17,536 nt of DNA from an uncultured Prochlorococcus sp. (GTDB taxonomy: Bacteria > Cyanobacteriota > Cyanobacteriia > PCC-6307 > Cyanobiaceae): NCBI GenBank assembly GCA_902600395.1, contig CACKJL010000019.1, forward strand, positions 1 to 17,536, given 5' to 3'. The notes beneath the pieces were generated by a model, which saw only the letters and a list, made by a program, of their open reading frames with translations, did not search any database and had not been told where the DNA came from. This document shows positions 7,903 through 15,137 of the stretch, piece by piece (within the stretch, counting starts at the first letter, position 1; each line of letters opens with the position of its first letter). Made by a program: the position numbers and the translations under genes.

Positions 7903-8748
7903 TTACCTATTTAATTTTCCACTTATTAGTCCTTCAAGATCTAAGCTTGTGCAATTAAATCCTAATTTAGAAAAATATTGAACTAATTCATTAAAGTTAT
8001 ATTTGTTAAAAAAATGCTTTATTTCATCTTTGGGAATTTCTATTCTTGCGGTTGAGCCTTGGCATCGAACTCGAACCTCCGATAAGCCACCTTCTTTAAG
8101 GTATTCTTCTGCTTTCTCAACCATTTTTAGCCTCTCACTAGTTATTTCAAGGCCATAAGGAAATCTTGATGATAAGCAAGGTTGAGCAGGTTTATCCCAC
8201 CAAGGAAAACCTAATGCTCTTGATACATCCCTTATGTCTTGTTTTGAGAAATTAAATTTTGCAAGGGGAGATATAACCCCTGCTTGTTTTGAGGCTTGTA
8301 TACCTGGTCTGTAATCTTTAAGATCATCAAGATTAACTCCATCTAAAACAATCTTGTAATTAAGTTTTTTAGAAAGGTAGGTTGTATGTTTGTGGAGCTC
8401 TTTTTTGCATGCGAAACATCTATCTTTAGGATTTTTCCTGTAACTTGATTGGTCTAATTCTGATGTTTTGATTTCTAAATGCTTTACTCCAATCCATTTT
8501 GCTTGACTTATTGCTTCTTTGCGAAGCGTATTGGCTAATGCAGGAGAAATTCCAGTTATTGCAATAGCTTTGCTACCTAATTGCTCGAATGCTAATGATG
8601 CTACTAATGTACTGTCAACTCCTCCGGAATAAGCAATACAAACACTATCAAGATTCTTAATGTATTTTCTAATTGTGTAAAGCTTTTCACTTTGTTCATC
8701 AGAGAGGATTTCTAGTTGATTGAACATATTAATTACTTTAAAATTCAA
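7903..8748 (-). CDS. larE: LarE-type ATP-dependent sulfur transferase
   Basis: A PP-loop pyrophosphatase protein: AYSGGVDST (39-47) is the nucleotide-binding loop, which adenylylates a substrate carboxylate. PCLSSRFPYG (190-199) is the LarE hallmark, with the cysteine (C191) that donates sulfur in the sacrificial Lactobacillus enzyme. In that pathway LarE thiolates a pyridinium dicarboxylate to build the nickel-pincer cofactor of lactate racemase. Here a further CFAC motif gives C111 and C114, so it belongs to the three-cysteine variant; in some LarE proteins such cysteines hold an iron-sulfur cluster, allowing catalytic rather than sacrificial sulfur delivery. No larA, larB or larC is in the window. 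The start may be the ATG at 8748 or M8 (8727). Convergent with speD, with an 8-bp gap. Confidence 0.85.
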   Translation of the reverse strand: MNFKVINMFNQLEILSDEQSEKLYTIRKYIKNLDSVCIAYSGGVDSTLVASLAFEQLGSKAIAITGISPALANTLRKEAISQAKWIGVKHLEIKTSELDQSSYRKNPKDRCFACKKELHKHTTYLSKKLNYKIVLDGVNLDDLKDYRPGIQASKQAGVISPLAKFNFSKQDIRDVSRALGFPWWDKPAQPCLSSRFPYGLEITSERLKMVEKAEEYLKEGGLSEVRVRCQGSTARIEIPKDEIKHFFNKYNFNELVQYFSKLGFNCTSLDLEGLISGKLNR

Positions 8749-8835
8749 ATTACATATGAATAGGTTGAATTTATTATTAAATCTTTAATAAAATTCTTAT
8801 TTATATATTAGATTAAATTTATTAATTTTGTTCAA

Positions 8836-9996
8836 TTGGCTAATACGAGTAGAAATAGAGGAATTGGAATTGTCACTGCAAGTGACAGTAAAGAGAGATT
8901 AAAAGGTCAATTACATATTTATGATGGAGAGGGTAAGGGAAAAAGTCAGGCTGCTTTGGGAGTAGTATTAAGGACAATAGGATTAGGAATATGCGAAAAA
9001 AGACAGTCAAGAGTTTTACTTCTTAGATTTTTAAAAGGTCCTGAGAGGCCATATGACGAGGATTCAGCTATAGAGGCTTTGCAAAGAGGCTTTCCACATT
9101 TAATTGACCATGTTAGGACAGGAAGATCTGAATTCTTTACTGCTGACCAAGTGACAAAGTTTGATGTTGGTGAGGCTGAGAGAGGTTGGAATATTGCTAA
9201 GGGAGCAATCGCTAGTTCTCTTTATTCTGTCGTTGTACTAGATGAGTTGAACCCAGTTCTTGATTTAGGAATGCTCGATATCAATGAAGTAGTTGACTCT
9301 CTTCAAAATCGTCCAGATGGATTAGAAATAATTATTACCGGAAGGGCAGCCCCTTCCTCTTTGGTAAGAATATCCCAACTACATTCAGAAATGAGACCAC
9401 GTTTAGTAAGAGACTTATCAACATTAACCAGACAAAGTAGTTCTAGTGGTGGAATTGAAATTTATACAGGTGAAGGAAAGGGTAAATCTACAAGTGCACT
9501 TGGTAAGGCTCTTCAAGCTATAGGTAAAGGAATATCTCAAGATAAAAGTCATAGAGTTTTAATACTACAGTGGTTAAAAGGTGGGAATGGTTATACCGAA
9601 GATGCAGCCATAGAAGCTTTAAGAGAGAGTTACCCCCATTTAGTTGATCATTTGCGTTCAGGTAGAGATGCAATCGTATGGAGAGGTCAGCAACAACCAA
9701 TTGATTATGTTGAGGCTGAAAGAGCATGGGAAATCGCTAAAGCTGCAATTTTGTCTGGTTTGTATAAAACAATCATTTTAGACGAACTAAATCCAACGGT
9801 TGATTTAGAGCTGCTACCTGTGGAATCAATACATCAAACGCTCTTAAAAAAACCAGCAGAAACAGAAGTTGTCATTACTGGGAGGTGTAAAAATGAACCT
9901 TCATACTTTGAACTTGCTGATGTTTACTCTGAAATGGTTTGTCATAAGCATTATGCAAATGTTGGAGTTGATTTAAAAAGAGGTGTAGATTACTAA
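8836..9996 (+). CDS. cobO: Duplicated CobO/BtuR-like P-loop adenosyltransferase
   Basis: Two CobO/CobA-like domains in one 386-residue chain. Ordinary members have one domain of about 180-200 residues and transfer adenosyl from ATP to cob(I)yrinic acid diamide or cob(I)alamin. Repeat 1 (about 24-195) has GEGKGKS (31-37), VVLDELNP (133-140) and IITGR (166-170). Repeat 2 (about 205-386) has GEGKGKS (212-218), IILDELNP (313-320) and VITGR (346-350), and keeps the family-type ending GVDY. A serine-rich linker (SSSSGG, 201-206) joins them. Both Walker A loops look intact, while the Phe-Thr-Trp motif of Salmonella CobA is not intact in either repeat. The start is a TTG, the only NTG between an upstream in-frame TAG (8809-8811) and the domain. 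No cobalamin riboswitch is evident upstream. Corrinoid substrate is inferred from family. Confidence 0.83.
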   Translation: MANTSRNRGIGIVTASDSKERLKGQLHIYDGEGKGKSQAALGVVLRTIGLGICEKRQSRVLLLRFLKGPERPYDEDSAIEALQRGFPHLIDHVRTGRSEFFTADQVTKFDVGEAERGWNIAKGAIASSLYSVVVLDELNPVLDLGMLDINEVVDSLQNRPDGLEIIITGRAAPSSLVRISQLHSEMRPRLVRDLSTLTRQSSSSGGIEIYTGEGKGKSTSALGKALQAIGKGISQDKSHRVLILQWLKGGNGYTEDAAIEALRESYPHLVDHLRSGRDAIVWRGQQQPIDYVEAERAWEIAKAAILSGLYKTIILDELNPTVDLELLPVESIHQTLLKKPAETEVVITGRCKNEPSYFELADVYSEMVCHKHYANVGVDLKRGVDY

Positions 9997-10011
9997 ATAT
10001 TCTTAAAATAA

Positions 10012-11157
10012 TTAATTGCACAATATTTTCTTTACCTTTTCAATTCCGCCTTCAATTGATCTTGACTGAATTTTGAATTCAGACAACATTCTTGACGCTT
10101 TTTCAGAACGTTTCCCCGATTTACATATAATGAAAACCTCTTTACTTAAACTTTCTTTTTGAATAAATCTCAAGTCAGAATCTCGGTTCAACTGGCTTAA
10201 GGGAATTGATATAGATCCCTCTATTGCAGAAGTAGAAAATTCTTCATTTTCTCTAACATCAATTAAAAGAATTTTGTTGGATTTTGCTTTGTATAAACTA
10301 TAAAAGTCATCAGCATTAATACTGTTGATTTCATTATTTTTCTCACAATATTCATTGCTATTATAAAAGTCTTCAAACTGAGACAGATTTTTTATTTGTT
10401 TATTTGAATGATCACTTTTGAGATTCAATTTTTTCATATTCATATTCAATAGATCAAAAATTAAAATCTTCCCATCTAAAATTTCACCTTTTTTTAAAAT
10501 GATTTTGATAATTTCATTAACTTGAAGAATTCCTATTAAACCTGTTGAAACGCCTACAACACCGTATTCTGCGCAACTAGGAGCAGCATTTTTTGAAGGT
10601 GATTCAGGAAGTAAATCTCTCAAATTAGGACTATTTTTATTTAAGTTGAAAACACTCACTTGCCCTTCAAAGCCTTGGACACTTCCAAAGACAAGGGGTT
10701 TATTTAATATCAGGCATGAATCATTTATTAAATATCTTGTGCCAAAGTTATCCGAGCAATCACAAATGACATCAAACTCCTTTATTGTTCCAAGAGCATT
10801 TTTAGGATTAATTCTCTCTGAAAAGGTTAATATTTCACAATTAGGATTGAATTTTTCAATTCTTTCCCTGGCAGAATCAATTTTAAGATTGCCAATAGCA
10901 TTTGTTTCATGAATAATCTGTCTTTGTAGATTAGACTTTTCCACTTGATCGTTATCAATTATTCCAATTTTCCCAATTCCTGCTGCTGCTAGATAAATTA
11001 AAACTGATGAACCAAGCCCACCTGCTCCAATGCATAATACTGAGCTGTTTTTAAGATTAAGTTGCCCCTCGTAACCTATTTCTTTGAGAGTGAAATGTTT
11101 TTGATATCTTTCTTCTTCATCAGAGTTTAAGAAATTAAATTTGATATCTTTGGACAT
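10012..11157 (-). CDS. moeB: MoeB/ThiF-type E1-like enzyme with C-terminal rhodanese domain
   Basis: Adenylylates the C-terminus of a ubiquitin-like sulfur carrier (MoaD, ThiS or similar) and probably delivers sulfur through its rhodanese domain. The E1-like domain (about 20-245) has the nucleotide loop GAGGLGS (44-50), IIDND (66-70), NLQRQ (76-80), DCSDNFGTRY (133-142) and PSCAEYGVVGV (193-203), where C195 is the usual catalytic cysteine. The rhodanese domain (about 278-381) has active-site loop CKSGKRS (345-351), intact. The paired zinc-binding CxxC motifs of E. coli MoeB are absent, as in MoeZ-type fusions. Which carrier it serves (molybdopterin, thiamine or another thio-pathway) cannot be told here. 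Convergent with the cobO-like gene, with a 15-bp gap. Confidence 0.88.
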   Translation of the reverse strand: MSKDIKFNFLNSDEEERYQKHFTLKEIGYEGQLNLKNSSVLCIGAGGLGSSVLIYLAAAGIGKIGIIDNDQVEKSNLQRQIIHETNAIGNLKIDSARERIEKFNPNCEILTFSERINPKNALGTIKEFDVICDCSDNFGTRYLINDSCLILNKPLVFGSVQGFEGQVSVFNLNKNSPNLRDLLPESPSKNAAPSCAEYGVVGVSTGLIGILQVNEIIKIILKKGEILDGKILIFDLLNMNMKKLNLKSDHSNKQIKNLSQFEDFYNSNEYCEKNNEINSINADDFYSLYKAKSNKILLIDVRENEEFSTSAIEGSISIPLSQLNRDSDLRFIQKESLSKEVFIICKSGKRSEKASRMLSEFKIQSRSIEGGIEKVKKILCN

Positions 11158-11451
11158 TTCGATACTTTAATTTTTGCAAGCTAAACTATGAAATCATAAT
11201 AATTAAAATAAAAATTTTAGCCTTTTAAAATTCTCTTATTACTGAGATTTATTAATCTTTTTGTTAGAACTAGATAATATTGTGAAGTTTTTATAAATCA
11301 ATTTTAAGTTTAAATATCTTCAGAAACCATCTATACCAAAGCCTCTAAAAAAATACAAAATGTTTCGGTTCGGAATTTTGCACAACAAAAAGGTAGTCAA
11401 CAGACGTTTTTTCCGATACTGTCTGGTTCATATATTAAGTTTACTGAATTC
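11158..11451. other. 294-bp intergenic region between moeB and the CAAD gene
   Basis: The longest gap in the window, between divergent genes. I find no open frame of note and no recognisable RNA family. The moeB-proximal half is almost pure A+T. The last about 90 bp (11361-11451) are more balanced in composition and hold a TATATT at 11431-11436 as a possible -10 for the CAAD gene. They also hold a small stem (11401-11406 with 11420-11425, one G-T pair) and a 6-bp inverted pair TCGGAA (11370-11375) / TTCCGA (11411-11416), the latter inside the loop of that stem. Transcription start sites are unknown, so DNA operator and RNA structure cannot be told apart. Confidence 0.5.
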
Positions 11452-11817
11452 ATGAGTGATAACACTCCAGAGTCAAACCAAGACTCCGGCTCCGATACAA
11501 GCTCAGAAACCAAAAGTTTTTCAGAGAAGTACTCTGATGTTATGGGAAAAGTCAACGAAACCCTTGGTAATGTTGATTGGACTCAAATGGGTAAGTACGG
11601 CAAGGCAGCAGGCATAATTGCTGTTGTCGTAATAGCTCAGATAATAATTAAGGTTGTTATTGACACGATAAACTTTTTCCCAATTCTTCCTGGTTTGCTA
11701 GAACTACTAGGCGTAATTGTTGTCGGTCAATGGAGCTGGCAAAATCTTCGTACCAGTGAAAATCGGGAAGCTGTTTTAGATAAGGTACAAAATCTTAAGA
11801 AGACATATTTAGGGTAG
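11452..11817 (+). CDS. CAAD/CURT1-type thylakoid membrane protein
   Basis: A 121-residue protein with an acidic, Ser/Thr-rich disordered N-terminus (about 1-22), an amphipathic stretch (23-48), two closely spaced hydrophobic helices (about 52-73 and 76-96) joined by a short NFFPILPG turn, and a charged amphipathic tail (RTSENREAVLDKVQNLKKTY). This layout and the QWSWQNLRTSENRE block match the CAAD domain, which in some cyanobacteria is appended to aminoacyl-tRNA synthetases and which is related to plant CURT1. Those proteins sit in thylakoid membranes, and CURT1/CurT bends membrane edges. A role in thylakoid shape is inferred from family. It has its own upstream region and ends 6 bp before the convergent kinase gene, so it is probably monocistronic. 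Confidence 0.82.
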   Translation: MSDNTPESNQDSGSDTSSETKSFSEKYSDVMGKVNETLGNVDWTQMGKYGKAAGIIAVVVIAQIIIKVVIDTINFFPILPGLLELLGVIVVGQWSWQNLRTSENREAVLDKVQNLKKTYLG

Positions 11818-11823
11818 CTAAAA

Positions 11824-12702
11824 TTACATATTGAGTATTGCTTTTACGTAATCTTTAACTTGTTTTAAGTACCCTCCTCCAAACATATTGGCGTGGTTCA
11901 ATATGTGATAAAAATTATAAATAATAATTCTTTTTTCAAATCCATTTTTTATAGGAAAAATTTTATGATATTCTTCATAAAATTCTTTTTTAAAACCTCC
12001 AAATAATTTTGTCATAGCTATATCTACTTCATTATCTGCCCACCAAGATGCAGGATCAAAAATAACACCCTTTCCACTTTTGGTTGTACCTGTATTGCCT
12101 GACCACAAATCACCATGAACTAGAGTATTTATTGGTTTGTGATTTAGTAATTCTGATTTAATTTTTTCTTTAACTTTATTTATAATTTCTTTATCTAAAG
12201 TCGTTGATTTAAGAATTAATAGTTGAGGTATTATCCTTAAATTTAAAAAACAATCTATCCAATTATCTTCAAAGCCTTTCTTTTGATCTTTTAATCCGAT
12301 AAAACCCTCAACTGGAGACCCAAACATTTTAGGATTAGACTCAGCTGATTTTAAATGCAATTCACCTAATCCTTTTCCAAGCTTTTTTTGGTCAAAGTTA
12401 TGCATATCTATCCATTCAATTAAAAGAATCTCTACATTTTTTATATTTTTATATGCAATAACTTCTGGAATGACTAAGTTTTCTTGATTAATATACTTTC
12501 TCAAATTTTGAAGACAATATTTTTCAAATTCAAGAAATTTTTTGTTTCTAATGTTTCTTTTAAGGAATAATTTTTTGTTTGTGAATTCTATTCGCCAGGC
12601 ACTATGAATATCACCTCCATGTATTTCTTCAATATTTTTTGGACAGGTTTCACCTAATTCTTCACAAATTTCGTTAATTTCAATAGGGTATAATTTTTGC
12701 AT
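11824..12702 (-). CDS. Fructosamine-kinase-family protein
   Basis: A 292-residue protein of the fructosamine-3-kinase/aminoglycoside phosphotransferase fold. Such enzymes phosphorylate Amadori sugars on lysines (or small ribulosamines), so the sugar falls off and the amine is repaired. Visible: the N-lobe GGDIHSAWRIEF (29-40) and FLKRN (46-50) with the ATP-binding lysine, the catalytic loop HGDLWSGN (196-203, D198), and the metal-binding FDPASWWADNEVDIAM (215-230), which is very typical of this family. Length is normal. The substrate region GFIGLKDQKKGFEDNW (133-148) lacks the Q-x-N seen in many relatives, so the substrate may differ. Its ATG lies 5 bp from the divergent crtD-like ATG, so its promoter must lie inside that gene's 5' end. 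Confidence 0.85.
   Translation of the reverse strand: MQKLYPIEINEICEELGETCPKNIEEIHGGDIHSAWRIEFTNKKLFLKRNIRNKKFLEFEKYCLQNLRKYINQENLVIPEVIAYKNIKNVEILLIEWIDMHNFDQKKLGKGLGELHLKSAESNPKMFGSPVEGFIGLKDQKKGFEDNWIDCFLNLRIIPQLLILKSTTLDKEIINKVKEKIKSELLNHKPINTLVHGDLWSGNTGTTKSGKGVIFDPASWWADNEVDIAMTKLFGGFKKEFYEEYHKIFPIKNGFEKRIIIYNFYHILNHANMFGGGYLKQVKDYVKAILNM
12689..12694 (+). promoter_or_regulatory. Possible -10 element for the crtD-like gene
   Basis: A perfect TATAAT lies on the plus strand 13 bp before the crtD-like ATG (12708), inside the first codons of the divergent kinase gene. No good -35 is seen at 16-18 bp; TTCACA at 12661-12666 is 22 bp away. Transcription would start about 7 nt before the ATG, giving a nearly leaderless mRNA. 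Confidence 0.4.
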
Positions 12703-12707
12703 TTTTA

Positions 12708-14213
12708 ATGGGAAAGTCTGAAGTTATTGTTGTAGGCGCCGGTATAGCAGGACTAACTTCTGCTGCGATTTTATCAAAACAAGGCTTATCAGTGACATTA
12801 ATAGAATCTCATACTCAGGCGGGAGGATGTGCCGGTACTTTTAAAAGAAAAAATTATATTTTTGATGTTGGTGCAACTCAGGTTGCTGGTTTAGAGAAGG
12901 GAGGAATACATTCTAGAATTTTTGATTTTTTAGATATTCCATCCCCAGAAGCTACAATTTTAGACCCTGCTTGCATTGTTGATTTAAATGATGGAGGTAA
13001 TCCTATACCTATTTGGTATGAAAAAAGTAAATGGATCGCTGAACGAGAAATGCAGTTTCCTGGGAGCCAAAGATTTTGGAAACTTTGTACCCTCATACAT
13101 GAAAGTAATTGGATATTTGCTAATAATAATCCCGTATTACCAATAAGTAATTTTTGGGATTTTTCTCAACTTCTTAAAGCACTAGTACCTTCAAACCTTG
13201 TCACAGGTATCTTACTTAAATCTACTATTTTTGATCTACTGCGGATATGTGGATTATCCAATAACGAGCGTTTGATTAAATTCTTAAATCTGCAACTTAA
13301 ACTTTATTCTCAAGAAGACGTTTATAGTACTGCAGCATTATATGGATCTACTGTTCTTCAGATGTGTCAACAACCACATGGTCTGTGGCACCTTAAAAAA
13401 TCTATGCAGTCTTTAAGTGAATCATTACAAAGTTCATTGATTAAAACTGGAGTTAATTTAATTTTTGGACAAGAAGTTAATTCTATAAATTTTGACGACG
13501 TAAATATGTGTTGGAAAGTATCTGCTAATTCGAAAAAACAATCATTTAATTACCAAGCAAAAGATGTGATTTATACCGCGCCTCCACAATCTTTGCTCAA
13601 TCATTTGAAAGATCCTTTAGAAAGAAAAAAAAATTATAAAAATCGACTTAATAACTTGCCTGATCCAAGTGGAGCTTTAGTTTTTTATTCAGCCTTAAAA
13701 AAGGAACATATTAAAAAAACATTCTCTAATCATTATCAATTTGTTTCGAAAGAATTTTGTTCGTTGTTTGTATCAATTAGTGATGATGGTGATGGTAGAG
13801 CACCAAAAGGTGAGGTTACTTTAATTGCAAGTATTTTTACCAAGACTAAAGATTGGTTTGATCTAGATAAACAAACTTACTTAAAAAAGAAAAATGATTT
13901 CATGAAAAAAATATCGCTTGAATTGGAAAGTCAATTTGATATTGATCCTGAAAAATGGCTACATAGGGAATTGGCAACTCCATTAGGCTTTGAAAAATGG
14001 ACAAAAAGACCTAATGGAATAGTAGGCGGGCTTGGTCAAAATCCAGATATTTTTGGTTTATTTGGATTATCAAGTAGGACACCTTTTGAAGGTTTATGGT
14101 TATGTGGAGATTCGATTTATCCAGGAGAGGGGACTGCAGGTGTTAGTCAGTCGGCATTAATGGTTTCAAGGCAAATTTTAGCTTCCAAAGGTATAGAAAA
14201 TTTTAGTTTATAA
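12708..14213 (+). CDS. crtD: CrtD-like carotenoid FAD oxidoreductase
   Basis: A 501-residue FAD-dependent phytoene-dehydrogenase-family protein. The N-terminus has the dinucleotide fold VIVVGAGIAGLTSAA (6-20) ending in the acidic ES, followed by GGCAGTFKRKNYIFDVGATQ, typical of carotenoid desaturases and isomerases. The C-terminus has the second FAD block GLWLCGDSIYPGEGTAGVSQSA (about 464-485). The GATQVAGL and GGCAGTF patterns and the length resemble cyanobacterial CrtD (C-3',4' desaturase of myxoxanthophyll synthesis) more than CrtH (prolycopene isomerase), but I judged this by eye. High-light Prochlorococcus is not known for myxoxanthophyll, so its real substrate is open. The 3' end overlaps the tail of tyrA by 11 bp. 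Membrane-associated action is expected from family. Confidence 0.75.
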   Translation: MGKSEVIVVGAGIAGLTSAAILSKQGLSVTLIESHTQAGGCAGTFKRKNYIFDVGATQVAGLEKGGIHSRIFDFLDIPSPEATILDPACIVDLNDGGNPIPIWYEKSKWIAEREMQFPGSQRFWKLCTLIHESNWIFANNNPVLPISNFWDFSQLLKALVPSNLVTGILLKSTIFDLLRICGLSNNERLIKFLNLQLKLYSQEDVYSTAALYGSTVLQMCQQPHGLWHLKKSMQSLSESLQSSLIKTGVNLIFGQEVNSINFDDVNMCWKVSANSKKQSFNYQAKDVIYTAPPQSLLNHLKDPLERKKNYKNRLNNLPDPSGALVFYSALKKEHIKKTFSNHYQFVSKEFCSLFVSISDDGDGRAPKGEVTLIASIFTKTKDWFDLDKQTYLKKKNDFMKKISLELESQFDIDPEKWLHRELATPLGFEKWTKRPNGIVGGLGQNPDIFGLFGLSSRTPFEGLWLCGDSIYPGEGTAGVSQSALMVSRQILASKGIENFSL

Positions 14214-15042
14214 AATTTTGTCTGTTTTCTTTTGCTTCAGTAAGTTTGTTAGAAAGTAACTCCCAATTTTTTTCTTTAATAAGAGATTCCAGTATATTCA
14301 GCTTATTTTTAAAATTATTTATGGAATTTAAAATATTCATCTGATTATTAATAGCTAAATCTAAGCCTAGTTTTTCATTGCCTCCGCCAACTCTCGAAGT
14401 GTCAGCAAATCCTGTAGCAGCCAATTTTTGAGTGAGATCTAATAAAGATTTATTATTTTTTGTTTGCGCAGTTTCGATAAGGGCAGAAGCTAAAAATATA
14501 GGCAAATGAGAAATTAGAGATACTGCTTCATCATGCTCTTTTGGTGAAGCTTGGCAAATTTCACAATCCATTGATTTTATGAGCTCGGAAATTGTTCTGA
14601 CTGAATTGAAATCACTATTTTGTGTTGGGGTAATAATCCATTTTGCATTTTTAAAAAGACCTTCAAAACCTGAATCAACTCCTTTTTTTTCTGTTCCTGC
14701 CATTGGATGAGATCCAACATATAGAGGATGTATATTTTCCCATGTATTTACAATTGGTTCTTTTACAGAGCCTACATCGGTTAATATTGTTTCTTGAGGT
14801 ATTGATGCTACTAATTCTTGAGACGGACTTATCAAATCTTTGATAGGCAATGCCAAAATTATTAGCTCGCATTTTTTTAATAAGCTCAGATCACAGCTTA
14901 CGAAATTTGCAAGTTTTTTATCCTTAGCTTTTTTTTCATTAAATTCATTATTTACTATTCCATAAATTGTATGATTTAGACTTTGGAGTTTTAATCCTAA
15001 AGAACCGCCAATTAAACCTAATCCTACTATCCCAATTTTCAT
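14203..15042 (-). CDS. tyrA: Arogenate/prephenate dehydrogenase
   Basis: Catalyses the oxidative decarboxylation that leads to tyrosine; in cyanobacteria the substrate is usually arogenate with NADP. The 279 residues match the short cyanobacterial form lacking chorismate mutase and ACT domains. The Rossmann loop GLGLIGGSLG is at 7-16, LALPIKD at 63-69, TDVGSVK at 88-94, and GSHPMAGTEKKGVDSG at 110-125 with the catalytic-type histidine H112. R217, in GFADTSRVGGGNEKLG, fits the substrate carboxylate-binding arginine of the Synechocystis enzyme. The absence of an ACT domain suggests no tyrosine-responsive regulatory domain. It is divergent from the DinG-like gene across a 95-bp AT-rich gap and tail-to-tail overlapping with crtD. 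Confidence 0.92.
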   Translation of the reverse strand: MKIGIVGLGLIGGSLGLKLQSLNHTIYGIVNNEFNEKKAKDKKLANFVSCDLSLLKKCELIILALPIKDLISPSQELVASIPQETILTDVGSVKEPIVNTWENIHPLYVGSHPMAGTEKKGVDSGFEGLFKNAKWIITPTQNSDFNSVRTISELIKSMDCEICQASPKEHDEAVSLISHLPIFLASALIETAQTKNNKSLLDLTQKLAATGFADTSRVGGGNEKLGLDLAINNQMNILNSINNFKNKLNILESLIKEKNWELLSNKLTEAKENRQNFIN

Positions 15043-15069
15043 AGATTAATTAATTCAAGTCCCTCTTAT

Positions 15070-15081
15070 ATTGATATCAAT
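15070..15081. promoter_or_regulatory. 12-bp perfect palindrome between tyrA and the DinG-like gene
   Basis: ATTGATATCAAT is self-complementary and lies 28 bp upstream of tyrA and 57 bp upstream of the DinG-like gene. It contains TTGATA on both strands, a -35-like hexamer. It could be a shared operator. In such AT-rich DNA short palindromes also arise by chance. Confidence 0.3.
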
Positions 15082-15137
15082 TTTTTGTATATTAGGTTCA
15101 TAATTTTTGTATGTATTTGCAATTAAATTAATTATAA

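Noticed and set aside
8749..8835. Possible cobalamin riboswitch upstream of the cobO-like gene
   Set aside because: The gap is only 87 bp of nearly pure A+T with no B12-box-like sequence; too short for the riboswitch. A TATATT at 8804-8809 has no matching -35.
9518..9727. 69-residue minus-strand frame within the second CobO repeat
   Set aside because: It mirrors the codon pattern of the strong P-loop gene on the other strand and shows no family features.
10646..10912. 88-residue plus-strand open frame inside moeB
   Set aside because: It lies antisense to a well-supported enzyme and has no recognisable motif, start signal or independent context; a shadow frame.
13625..13633. A9 run in the crtD-like gene as a frameshift site
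   Set aside because: The frame is continuous through it and the protein stays collinear with the family to the C-terminus; such runs are common in AT-rich genomes.
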